From Methylotenera_A sp036676175 (GTDB lineage: Bacteria > Pseudomonadota > Gammaproteobacteria > Burkholderiales > Methylophilaceae): a stretch of 32,277 nucleotides of DNA. Under the pieces are notes generated by a model. The model saw nothing but the letters and a program-made list of their open reading frames with translations, made no database searches and had not been told where the DNA came from. The DNA lies in the NCBI GenBank assembly GCA_036676175.1, contig JAKFDL010000074.1, forward strand, positions 1 through 32,277, given 5' to 3'. The position numbers and the translations under genes were made by a program. Positions 1 to 6,483 of the stretch are shown piece after piece; positions within the stretch are counted from its first letter, which is position 1, and every line of letters starts with the position of its first letter.

Positions 1-352
1 TGAGAAAACTCCTTCCTAACATAAAAGTCATTCTTACCTCAGGTTACCCGCCCCCCATTTTTGATAGAAGAGCATGGGGATCCGCATGATTTCACATTCC
101 TTAAAAAACCCTATAATCTGGCTGATTTGATTCCCATCTTAGGTTAGAAAAAATGTAACTTAAACTGGAACCTAGACCTGTTAGTTTATTTAAATAAAAC
201 CTATGTCGAGTTTTTTCCTTGACCATCCATAATTCTTTACCCCAAGTCAGTATATTCTTACTAGCTTTTCATCTGCAATCCTATGACAGGTTAAATTTAA
301 TAATTGCATAATTTCACTCTAATTAATTACTTAATTTAGTAGGGGAATCAAA
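1..352. other. Intergenic region at left edge, no gene seen
   Basis: No convincing coding frame is visible in this AT-rich stretch. Its left end carries what looks like the ribosome-binding site of a leftward gene starting outside the window. Its right end leads into the PA2169-type gene, with an AGGGGA-like ribosome site just before the ATG at 353. The arrangement therefore looks like a divergent promoter region. I found no clear -35/-10 pair with 16-18 bp spacing, so no promoter is called here. Confidence 0.5.
9..16 (-). promoter_or_regulatory. Shine-Dalgarno of a leftward gene starting just off the left edge
   Basis: Read on the minus strand, these bases are GGAAGGAG, a near-perfect anti-16S match, followed by eight bases to the window edge. 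That is the normal distance to a start codon, so a leftward gene probably begins within a few bases outside position 1. This is inference from a short motif only; the coding sequence itself cannot be seen. Confidence 0.4.
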
Positions 353-805
353 ATGTTAGATAACGAGGACACAGTTGCAGTTATTAATGATTTGATTGAA
401 ATATCTAAGGACGGAGAGGAAGGTTTTCTTAAAGCTGCTGAAGACATTCAAGACCCAAAAATCAAATCATACCTCATGCGCAGATCAGCCAACGTTAGGG
501 AAAGCATATTAGAGCTACAAAATTTAGTGCGAGAGCTGGGCGGAAAACCCGCAGACTCCACATCAGTTGCTGGTTATTTGCATCGCAAATGGATAGACCT
601 TAAAACTGCGATAGTTGAAAACGATAACTTAGCAGTACTTAATGAACTTGAACGTGGTGAAGATGTTGCCCTACGTGCTTACCGTAAGGCGTTAACTAAA
701 GATCTGCCGTCCAATGTGGCACAAATTGTGTTGCACCAATCGACTGGAGTCCAACGAAATCATGATGAAGTTAAACAAATGCGGGATGCTGCCGAAGCTC
801 TTTAA
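353..805 (+). CDS. PA2169-type four-helix-bundle protein (DUF2383)
   Basis: A 150-residue soluble protein, highly helical and charged, with no signal peptide or membrane segment. The pattern of four amphipathic helices, the L-G-G-K-P turn near residue 65 and the G-E-D-V-A-L-R-A-Y stretch near residue 105 match the PA2169/DUF2383 group of ferritin-like bundles; length is normal for that group. The biochemical function of the family is not established, and members are often seen with stress-response and envelope genes. The ATG at 353 is preceded by an AGGGGA-like ribosome site about 8 bases upstream. It is followed by two small genes on the same strand, so it may lead a short operon. An open frame in another register starts before its stop and runs into the next gene (see findings). 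Confidence 0.75.
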   Translation: MLDNEDTVAVINDLIEISKDGEEGFLKAAEDIQDPKIKSYLMRRSANVRESILELQNLVRELGGKPADSTSVAGYLHRKWIDLKTAIVENDNLAVLNELERGEDVALRAYRKALTKDLPSNVAQIVLHQSTGVQRNHDEVKQMRDAAEAL

Positions 806-903
806 CGACCAATGATGGAGATGAAGATCCTGCATCCCAGCCAGATACTGAATTTGCGAAGACAAGCCAGGACAACATTACGCTTGATAACACGGAGAAC
901 AAT

Positions 904-1089
904 ATGACTGAAAACAAAAATGATAAGGTGCCCGCAACACAACAGCCTTCGGGCAATCCACCTAAAGGGGAGGAGCTAGATGCGTTTACAAATAATGCTT
1001 CAAAAAAGCATAAGAAAGAACAGTCACATCCCAAACCTCAAGCAGATCAGGTCTTAAATCCTGAATTGAGCAGTGCGAATGATATATAA
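904..1089 (+). CDS. Small hydrophilic, probably disordered protein
   Basis: A 61-residue frame starting with ATG at 904, with GGAG a few bases upstream. The product is rich in Asn, Lys, Glu, Pro and Gln with almost no hydrophobic residues, so it is probably disordered; I do not recognise a family. The same frame stays open upstream to 775 (no ATG, GTG or TTG in that stretch), and this upstream part also reads as an acidic, Thr/Asp/Asn-rich polypeptide. The gene may therefore be the remnant or tail of something longer. It lies 98 bp after the PA2169-type gene and 12 bp before a membrane-protein gene. It could be a chance frame. Confidence 0.4.
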   Translation: MTENKNDKVPATQQPSGNPPKGEELDAFTNNASKKHKKEQSHPKPQADQVLNPELSSANDI

Positions 1090-1101
1090 GTAATTTCACG
1101 A

Positions 1102-1428
1102 GTGCTAGGGAAGATAAAATCAGAGTTTCGAGAGATTAAAAACGGCTCACCAAGCAGTCGGTTTATCGATCACTACAAGCGCACTAGGCGAAAGGAAAGC
1201 GTTCGAGGCAGCCACTGGAGAACTCTAGGATATGTCTCCGCCGGTTTGGCTCTGCTCATTTGCGGATTATTGCTTTCGCTACCACCTGGAGTTCCGGGCT
1301 TTCTCATTTGGATTCCCGGTCTGGCGTTACTTGCAGGGCGCTTCAAGAGCTTTGCACTCCTGCTGGATCGATTGGAACTCCAATCACGGAAAGCTTGGCA
1401 GCACGTACGCACTCGGCGCCGCCCTTAG
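1102..1428 (+). CDS. Small two-helix membrane protein of unknown function
   Basis: A 108-residue protein beginning with GTG. Residues 1-40 are basic and hydrophilic; two hydrophobic segments at about 43-60 and 64-79 are separated by a Pro/Gly-rich turn (L-P-P-G-V-P-G); the tail is very basic, ending in R-T-R-R-R-P. This hairpin layout, with a P-G-x-P-G-like turn and a following I-P-G-L-A-L-L-A segment, is reminiscent of small PGPGW-type membrane proteins, but I would not assign it to that family on sight alone. No strong ribosome site precedes the GTG, so the start is uncertain. It is probably co-transcribed with the small gene 12 bp upstream. Confidence 0.55.
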   Translation: MLGKIKSEFREIKNGSPSSRFIDHYKRTRRKESVRGSHWRTLGYVSAGLALLICGLLLSLPPGVPGFLIWIPGLALLAGRFKSFALLLDRLELQSRKAWQHVRTRRRP

Positions 1429-1545
1429 TAAATATCAGTGGTGGTTACTGCGGTAAAAGGGCTGTCACTAAGACAATCAAAACACTTTAAAGCCGTTAGA
1501 AAAACATTTTTGATTCTAGCCACTTTATAGCCGTAACACCTTTCT

Positions 1546-1573
1546 AATTGACTACCTAAATATACAGTCAATT
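1546..1573. repeat. Inverted repeat upstream of the SRAP gene
   Basis: Perfect 8-bp arms AATTGACT (1546-1553) and AGTCAATT (1566-1573) flank a 12-bp spacer, and five T follow. It lies between the membrane-protein gene and the SRAP gene. It could be a weak AT-rich terminator for the upstream genes or an operator for the SRAP gene; the stem has few G-C pairs, so the terminator reading is not strong. Confidence 0.35.
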
Positions 1574-1658
1574 TTTGCGATACAAAGATATTACCTCACA
1601 CTTGGTATAAAGTTGAATTTGGCGTTATGCTTATTCAATAATTTTGGGACATAACTGA

Positions 1659-2327
1659 ATGTGCAGCAACTACCAACCTGTTCAAAGAACCCAAAATACA
1701 TGGGTAAAACAACACTTCGATTGTGATTTGCCATTAGCAGATTGGCGAGAAGAAGCTTACCCAACATATCCAGCTCCTTTCATATACCTAGATGAAGGAA
1801 AACCCCGCTGTGAGTTGGCACAGTTTGGCCTTGTGCCACATTGGGCAACTGACAAAAAGAAATTTGGATTAAAAACTTACAATGCACGAAGTGAAACCGT
1901 TCAAGAAAAACCAAGCTATCGTGCAGCCTGGAAAGAACGTAGATTTGGCTTATCCATCATGCAAAGCTTTTATGAGCCCAATTGGGAAACAGGTAAGGCA
2001 GTGCGCTGGCGTATTAAACGCAAAGATGGTGAACCCGTAGCTGTAGCTTCAATTTGGGAGCGCTTTATAGACAAAGAAACAGGTGAAATTATTCATTCAT
2101 TTTCAATGCTAACCATAAATGCAGATGGTCATGATGTGATGAAGCATTTTCATAAACCACATGATGAGAAACGGACTATAGTTGTTTTGAATGATTCAGA
2201 ATATATACCTTGGCTTCATGCCAACCATGAAAAAGCAAAAAACTTATTACAATTAGCCCCTAGCGAGTTTCTTGTTAGTGAGCCTGCTCCTTTATTTCGG
2301 CCACCTAAGGTTGTTAGTAATATGTAA
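1659..2327 (+). CDS. SRAP-domain DNA-protein crosslinking protein (YedK/HMCES family)
   Basis: A 222-residue cytoplasmic protein. In this family the residue after the initiator Met is a catalytic Cys that forms a thiazolidine crosslink with abasic sites in single-stranded DNA, protecting the genome. Here the start is M-C-S-N-Y, so Cys2 is in place and fixes the ATG at 1659. The N-A-R-S-E box is at residues 76-80, a Glu in F-Y-E lies at 106, and a His-rich segment (163-168) is where the active-site His is expected. The usual G-F-Y-E-W is replaced by S-F-Y-E-P-N-W, and the usual H-x-R-M-P by a longer H-K-P-H-D-E-K-R segment, so this is a divergent subgroup. GGGA nine bases upstream may serve as ribosome site. 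No LexA-type box was found. Confidence 0.85.
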   Translation: MCSNYQPVQRTQNTWVKQHFDCDLPLADWREEAYPTYPAPFIYLDEGKPRCELAQFGLVPHWATDKKKFGLKTYNARSETVQEKPSYRAAWKERRFGLSIMQSFYEPNWETGKAVRWRIKRKDGEPVAVASIWERFIDKETGEIIHSFSMLTINADGHDVMKHFHKPHDEKRTIVVLNDSEYIPWLHANHEKAKNLLQLAPSEFLVSEPAPLFRPPKVVSNM

Positions 2328-2360
2328 GATGCACCTACCTAATGTTAGCTTAATCCATTT

Positions 2361-3632
2361 ATGAAAAAAACCATGCCTATCCTCATCACTATTGTTCTCA
2401 CCACACTTGTTGTATTACTTTTGATGAATTTCTTTACTGCTGAGAAACGCATCGAGAAAAAATTAGATCAGCATTACTTTGTTGATGAAGAGCAATTCAC
2501 GAGATCAATTAGTGTACTGCTTGGTCCCCCATTCTTAGAAGGTAACCATGTAATCACCTTGACAAATGGTGATGAAATTTTTGCTGCAATGCTTAAAGGC
2601 ATTAAAAGTGCAAAAAAAACCATCACTTTTGAAACATTCATATATTGGAATGACAGTATAGGAAAAGAGTTTGCCAAGGAATTAAGTAATAAAGCTAAGG
2701 CTGGGGTAAAGGTACATGTCTTATTAGATTGGCTTGGTAGTGTAAAAATGGATAAAAAGCAGCTAAATGAAATGATTAAAGCTGGTGTTGAAATTCAACG
2801 TTTTCACAAACCCCACTGGAGTCATTTACCACATCTCAATAATCGCACTCATAGAAAGCTGTTGGTTATAGATGGGAATTTAGGTTTTACTGGTGGGGTC
2901 GGTATTGCTGATCAATGGCGCGGTGATGCCCGCACACCATTGGAATGGCGTGATTCACATTTCCAGATTACCGGTCCTGCTGTGGCTCAAATGCAAGCCG
3001 TGTTTATGGATAATTGGATAAAAGCACAAGGGCGCGTTCTACACGGTCAAAATTACTTTCCACCTCTAAAATCAACAGGGTCGATGACTGCCCAAATGTT
3101 CAGCAGTTCTCCCAATGGCGGAAGCGACTCTATGCAGTTAATGTATCTCATGTCGATTACTGCGGCCAAACAATCTATCGATTTAGCTATAGCCTATTTC
3201 GTTCCAGATGAACTTACAAACAGTGCATTAATCGCTGCCGCTAAGAGAGGCGTAAAAATAAGAATTATTACACCTGGTGAACATATCGATACTGAGACAG
3301 TTAGAAAAGCTTCTAGGGAAAATTGGGGAAGCTTACTAAAATCTGGCATACAAATCGCAGAATATAAACCTACAATGATTCATTGTAAAATTTTTATCGT
3401 TGACAATTTATTGGTTTCTGTCGGCTCAACCAATTTTGATAATCGATCATTCAGGCTAAATGATGAAGCGAATCTAAATGTTTACAATAAAGATTTTGCT
3501 AAAGAACAAACCAAAATTTTCGATAAAGATTGGTCAAAATCACAGATAATTACTTATACTAAATGGCAACAAAGGCCATTTACAGAAAAGTTATTGGAGA
3601 AGTTTGCAGTTATTCTTAAAACCCAATTATAA
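2361..3632 (+). CDS. Cardiolipin synthase-type phospholipase D family protein
   Basis: A 423-residue enzyme with an N-terminal membrane anchor (about 5-24) and two phospholipase D catalytic motifs: H164-x-K166-x4-D171, followed by G-x-T-G-G, and H341-x-K343-x4-D348, followed by G-S-x-N-F-D. The family joins phosphatidylglycerol with another phospholipid to make cardiolipin at the inner membrane. Length and the paired HKD motifs fit ClsB/ClsC-like enzymes; which subgroup cannot be settled by eye, so no gene symbol is given. It starts 33 bp after the SRAP gene with only a weak ribosome site, so it may be co-transcribed with it. Its stop lies inside a small hairpin facing a convergent gene. Confidence 0.85.
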   Translation: MKKTMPILITIVLTTLVVLLLMNFFTAEKRIEKKLDQHYFVDEEQFTRSISVLLGPPFLEGNHVITLTNGDEIFAAMLKGIKSAKKTITFETFIYWNDSIGKEFAKELSNKAKAGVKVHVLLDWLGSVKMDKKQLNEMIKAGVEIQRFHKPHWSHLPHLNNRTHRKLLVIDGNLGFTGGVGIADQWRGDARTPLEWRDSHFQITGPAVAQMQAVFMDNWIKAQGRVLHGQNYFPPLKSTGSMTAQMFSSSPNGGSDSMQLMYLMSITAAKQSIDLAIAYFVPDELTNSALIAAAKRGVKIRIITPGEHIDTETVRKASRENWGSLLKSGIQIAEYKPTMIHCKIFIVDNLLVSVGSTNFDNRSFRLNDEANLNVYNKDFAKEQTKIFDKDWSKSQIITYTKWQQRPFTEKLLEKFAVILKTQL

Positions 3633-3642
3633 ATTTTGGGTT
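3620..3642. terminator. Possible shared hairpin terminator between convergent genes
   Basis: AACCCAA (3620-3626) and TTGGGTT (3636-3642) form a 7-bp stem with a 9-base loop that spans the stop codons of the two convergent genes. On the minus strand it is followed by a short T run; on the plus strand there is no T run. It is at best a weak terminator. Confidence 0.3.
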
Positions 3643-3841
3643 ACCAATCAGTCCGATTTAGAGATAATTTCTGTTCACGCAATATTTGATTTAGCTCTTT
3701 TAGTTGCTGCCTAAATCCGCCTTTAAAAGCATTACGTGCCACCTTTGCCTTACCTGCAATAGTTCGTGCGCCTGTGCTATTTTTCCACGGTTTCCATAGC
3801 TTGATCAGTTGCGCTTTTTTGTACGTATTGTAAAGAGGCAT
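3641..3841 (-). CDS. Small basic protein with S-T-G-x-x-T-x-x-G-K motif, function unknown
   Basis: A 66-residue, strongly basic protein. Its recognisable core is K-P-W-K-N-S-T-G-A-R-T-I-A-G-K followed by A-R-N-A-F-K-G-G and a helical tail. I recall similar small proteins with a W-x-x-S-T-G-x-x-T-x-x-G-K core as hypothetical proteins in many proteobacteria, without known function. The frame can also begin 18 bases earlier, but that start would fall inside the tRNA-Leu terminator, so the ATG at 3841 is preferred; neither start has a good ribosome site. It points leftward behind the terminator and faces the phospholipase D gene, 8 bp away. Confidence 0.5.
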   Translation of the reverse strand: MPLYNTYKKAQLIKLWKPWKNSTGARTIAGKAKVARNAFKGGFRQQLKELNQILREQKLSLNRTDW

Positions 3842-3850
3842 TATGCAACG

Positions 3851-3873
3851 AAAAAACACGCTATGTAGCGTGT
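3851..3873 (-). terminator. Rho-independent terminator after tRNA-Leu
   Basis: ACACGCTA (3856-3863) and TAGCGTGT (3866-3873) pair perfectly. Read on the minus strand the hairpin is followed directly by six T (3851-3856). It lies about 65 bp beyond the 3' end of tRNA-Leu and should end the tpiA-secG-tRNA transcript. Confidence 0.7.
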
Positions 3874-3938
3874 ATTTGAGTTAAATCGTTGAATTTATTG
3901 AATATTGATACGGTATGATGTTACATGAAACTAACTAA

Positions 3939-4023
3939 TGGTGCCGACGGAGAGACTCGAACTCTCACGACTTTCGTCACTACCCCCTCAAGATAGCGTG
4001 TCTACCAATTCCACCACGACGGC
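3939..4023 (-). tRNA. tRNA-Leu (anticodon GAG)
   Basis: An 85-base gene with encoded CCA, a long variable arm typical of class II tRNAs, the D-arm G-G-A-A-T-T-G-G-T-A-G-A-C and the T-loop T-T-C-G-A-G-T. The anticodon stem CTATC/GGTAG encloses the loop TTGAGGG, giving anticodon GAG, which reads CUC and CUU leucine codons. The acceptor stem GCCGTCG/CGTCGGC pairs at six of seven positions; position 5 against 68 is U opposite U. It follows secG by 28 bp with a terminator behind it, so it is probably processed from the tpiA-secG transcript. A tRNA-Leu(GAG) after secG is also the arrangement in E. coli. Confidence 0.93.
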
Positions 4024-4051
4024 AATCACCACAAATTAATTAGGCCAAATG

Positions 4052-4420
4052 TTAATTCGGTATATCTTTCGCGGCGCTGCCAGCAGGCGTTGCTTGTTCT
4101 GGCTTAGTCTCTGTTGTTGTAGCGGGTGCAACGGTTGTTGTCACTGATTCGGATTTAGTTGCGCCCTTTATCACACTGCCGCTACCAGCACGATGACTCG
4201 CCATATACGCTAATGTTAAACTCGTGGCAAAAAACACGACAACACAAGCTGCGGTGGCCTTACTCATAAAGTTAGATGAGCCACTTACGCCAAATAAACT
4301 GCCTGATGCGCCACTACCAAAGGCGGCGCCCATATCAGCACCTTTGCCATGCTGTAACAGCACCAAGCCAATGACGCCTGCGGCGGCTAATACGTGAATC
4401 ACTGTGATTAAATTTTCCAT
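4052..4420 (-). CDS. secG: Protein translocase subunit SecG
   Basis: A 122-residue inner-membrane protein that assists SecYE in preprotein export. It shows the two-helix SecG layout: helix one at about 2-22, the conserved G-K-G-A-D-M-G-A-A-F-G-S-G segment with Gly/Ser-rich loop at about 26-48, and a second helix at about 56-75. A periplasm- or cytoplasm-exposed tail rich in Thr, Ala and Glu follows, typical of proteobacterial SecG. AAGG lies upstream of the ATG. It is 51 bp downstream of tpiA, and tRNA-Leu follows, so the three are likely one transcript. Confidence 0.95.
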   Translation of the reverse strand: MENLITVIHVLAAAGVIGLVLLQHGKGADMGAAFGSGASGSLFGVSGSSNFMSKATAACVVVFFATSLTLAYMASHRAGSGSVIKGATKSESVTTTVAPATTTETKPEQATPAGSAAKDIPN

Positions 4421-4471
4421 GAGTTAAACCTTGATTTTAAACTTTAAGTCTTACCTAATTTTTTGCCTATT

Positions 4472-5260
4472 TTATGCAGCCGCTTTTTCAGCCGCATAGC
4501 AAATACTTTCAAATTCTTGTGCGTTGAGCGAGCATCTACCAATCAGCCCGCCATCAATATTTTCTACTATGCATAATTGTAGCGCATTTTGTGGGTTTAC
4601 GCTGCCTCCGTAGAGTATTTTTAGCTGGTTTGCCGCCTCAATATTTAGCGCGCCGATTTTATTGCGAATAAATCGATGCATGCTTTTTGCCTGCTCCGGC
4701 GTAGCAGCCAAACCAGTACCAATCGCCCAAATCGGTTCATACGAAATCACCGTATTGGCGAATACCGCAGCACCATAACCATTAATAATGGCATCCAGTT
4801 GCTTGCTTACTACCATATCCATGACACCCGCTTCGCGTTCTATCAACGTTTCACCCACACATAAAATCGGCGTAATCCCATGCTGTTTGGCCACCATAAA
4901 CTTTTGCGCGATGTTTTCATCCGATTCGCAGTAGGCGGTTGCGCGCTCTGAGTGTCCAATAATTGCATAAGTTGCCCCGAAATCGCGCAACATGTCTGCA
5001 CTCACCTCACCCGTGTAAGGGCCAATCTCATTCTTAGCTAGATTTTGCGCACCCCAGGCGATATCAGTGTGCTGTAGTGCGCTTTGCAACTGGGCAAGAT
5101 AAGGATAAGGCGCACACACCACGACTTGTGTGTGTTTTAAATTGGAAAGTGTTGCAATAAAATCGTTCAGCAAGGCAGCATTTTGTTTCAAGTTGCCATG
5201 CATCTTCCAATTGGCTACAACCAGTTTTTTGATGATTTTTTGTGTCGGTTTTTGTGTCAT
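4472..5260 (-). CDS. tpiA: Triosephosphate isomerase
   Basis: A 262-residue TIM-barrel enzyme that interconverts glyceraldehyde 3-phosphate and dihydroxyacetone phosphate in glycolysis and gluconeogenesis. The catalytic set is intact: N17 and K19 in A-N-W-K-M-H-G-N, H103 in I-I-G-H-S-E-R, and E175 in Y-E-P-I-W-A-I-G-T-G, which also begins the flexible loop 6. The phosphate-binding Y-G-G-S-V is present near the C terminus. About a dozen residues precede the usual start of the fold, so an internal start is possible, but no better start codon was identified. A good sigma70-like promoter lies upstream in the gap after nagZ. Confidence 0.96.
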   Translation of the reverse strand: MTQKPTQKIIKKLVVANWKMHGNLKQNAALLNDFIATLSNLKHTQVVVCAPYPYLAQLQSALQHTDIAWGAQNLAKNEIGPYTGEVSADMLRDFGATYAIIGHSERATAYCESDENIAQKFMVAKQHGITPILCVGETLIEREAGVMDMVVSKQLDAIINGYGAAVFANTVISYEPIWAIGTGLAATPEQAKSMHRFIRNKIGALNIEAANQLKILYGGSVNPQNALQLCIVENIDGGLIGRCSLNAQEFESICYAAEKAAA

Positions 5261-5307
5261 GGCTTTCTTTGGTTTAAAGGCTATATGCGCCTTAATAATT
5301 GGCGCGA

Positions 5308-5336
5308 ATTCTACGCGCGCCTACAGTCTTGGTCAA
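5308..5336 (-). promoter_or_regulatory. Sigma70-type promoter for tpiA-secG-tRNA-Leu
   Basis: On the minus strand: -35 TTGACC (5336-5331), 17-bp spacer, -10 TAGAAT (5313-5308), with the tpiA ATG about 48 bp further on. It sits in the 115-bp gap after nagZ. Arms GGCGCG (5301-5306) and CGCGCC (5316-5321) flank the -10 box and could form an operator, though in a GC-rich patch this may be chance. Confidence 0.6.
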
Positions 5337-5375
5337 TGTGACTTATCAATGTGCTTTAGCCATGTAAAAATGCGC

Positions 5376-6434
5376 TCAAGCAAATAAATCAGGCGCTGAT
5401 TTCGGTTCAGGTTTACCCACCATCGCCAAGTGTTCTAATGCTGCAGTAAATTCAGTGTTGTATTGCAAATGCTGCATACTTTCAGGATGACGCGACCCGT
5501 GCATGTGCGCCAAACGTACAATACTTTGTGCAGACATTTTCCACTCCAGCTTTTCCAGCAATTCATCCGCCAAATCGGGGCGATTGCAAAGTAGCACCAT
5601 ATCGCAACCCGCATTCAGTGCAGCCAGGCTACGCGTTGTCACATCGCCGCCTACACTAGCGCCTTCCATACTTAAGTCATCACTGAAAATTACGCCATTA
5701 AAACCCAATCTTTCACGTAGCACTTTTTGTAGCCACTTGGATGAAAATCCAGCCGGCTTATCGTCCACCTTTGGATAAATGACATGTGCAGGCATAATCG
5801 CCGCCAAACCCTCATCAATCATTTGCCTGAAAGGCTGCATATCGTTTTGAGCAATTTGGTCAAACTCACGCTCGTCAATCGGGATGCTCACGTGCGAATC
5901 GGCCACCACAAAACCGTGCCCAGGAAAATGTTTGCCTACTGCTTGCATACCACCTTTTTTAAGCCCTTGCATCAGCGAAAAAGCTAGCTCGTTAATCGCC
6001 TGTGCATTGCCGTGAAAAGCTCGGTCACCAATTACTAGACTGTCGCCATAATCCATGTCTAATACCGGGGTAAAACTAAAATCCACACCGTGCGCGCGCA
6101 GCTCGGCCGCTAAAACCCAGCCCGCTTGCACGGCTAATTCTTTGGCTTTTTTTCTATCCACATCCCAAATCTTGCCAAATTCGCGCATGGGCGGGATTTT
6201 GGTAAAACCCTCCCGAAACCGTTGTACGCGCCCACCTTCGTGATCGACCGCGATTAAAAGCGGCGGGCTGCGAAGCTCATGGATACTGGCTGTCAGCGCA
6301 GCTAATTGTGCACAGTTTTCGAAATTACGTGCAAATAAAATCACACCACCAACGAGTGGGTGCTGTAATCTTTTAACGTCATCGGCGGTTAACTCTTTGC
6401 CAACCACATCCAACATCACCGGGCCTAAACTCAT
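5376..6434 (-). CDS. nagZ: Beta-N-acetylhexosaminidase NagZ (GH3)
   Basis: A 352-residue cytoplasmic glycoside hydrolase of family 3. It removes N-acetylglucosamine from GlcNAc-1,6-anhydro-muropeptides during peptidoglycan recycling. Visible signatures are D-H-E-G-G-R-V-Q-R-F (from residue 64), G-K-H-F-P-G-H-G (167-174), the D-S-H catalytic loop (179-181) and F-S-D-D-L-S-M (from 250) carrying the nucleophile Asp. No signal peptide is present, as expected. The gene lies 49 bp downstream of a methyltransferase gene in a leftward series that begins with a peptide-binding lipoprotein, a YkuD-type enzyme and peptide permeases. That neighbourhood agrees with a muropeptide-recycling role. Confidence 0.95.
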   Translation of the reverse strand: MSLGPVMLDVVGKELTADDVKRLQHPLVGGVILFARNFENCAQLAALTASIHELRSPPLLIAVDHEGGRVQRFREGFTKIPPMREFGKIWDVDRKKAKELAVQAGWVLAAELRAHGVDFSFTPVLDMDYGDSLVIGDRAFHGNAQAINELAFSLMQGLKKGGMQAVGKHFPGHGFVVADSHVSIPIDEREFDQIAQNDMQPFRQMIDEGLAAIMPAHVIYPKVDDKPAGFSSKWLQKVLRERLGFNGVIFSDDLSMEGASVGGDVTTRSLAALNAGCDMVLLCNRPDLADELLEKLEWKMSAQSIVRLAHMHGSRHPESMQHLQYNTEFTAALEHLAMVGKPEPKSAPDLFA

Positions 6435-6483
6435 ACCAATGCTTTCTCTATCAATATGCTTGAATAATATTTTAACTGATGCC

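Noticed and set aside
797..815. CTT-TAA-C at the stop of the PA2169-type gene, resembling the prfB +1 frameshift site
   Set aside because: A +1 shift here meets a TGA four codons later and does not enter the downstream acidic frame, and no internal Shine-Dalgarno is placed upstream.
812..907. A 31-codon frame starting at ATG 812, rich in Arg, whose TGA overlaps the ATG at 904
   Set aside because: Composition is unlike a natural protein, there is no ribosome site, and the competing frame reads better; treated as chance.
1655..1666. CTG and CAG around the SRAP start, as a possible LexA box
   Set aside because: The spacing is six bases, not the ten needed for a CTG-N10-CAG site, and it overlaps the start codon.
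3842..3859. Longer version of the small basic protein starting at 3859
   Set aside because: That start would lie in the hairpin of the tRNA-Leu terminator and has no ribosome site.
1..3938. A second copy of the tRNA-Leu 3' end as an attachment site
   Set aside because: I looked for GTGCCGACGG-like sequence on either strand in this block and saw none.
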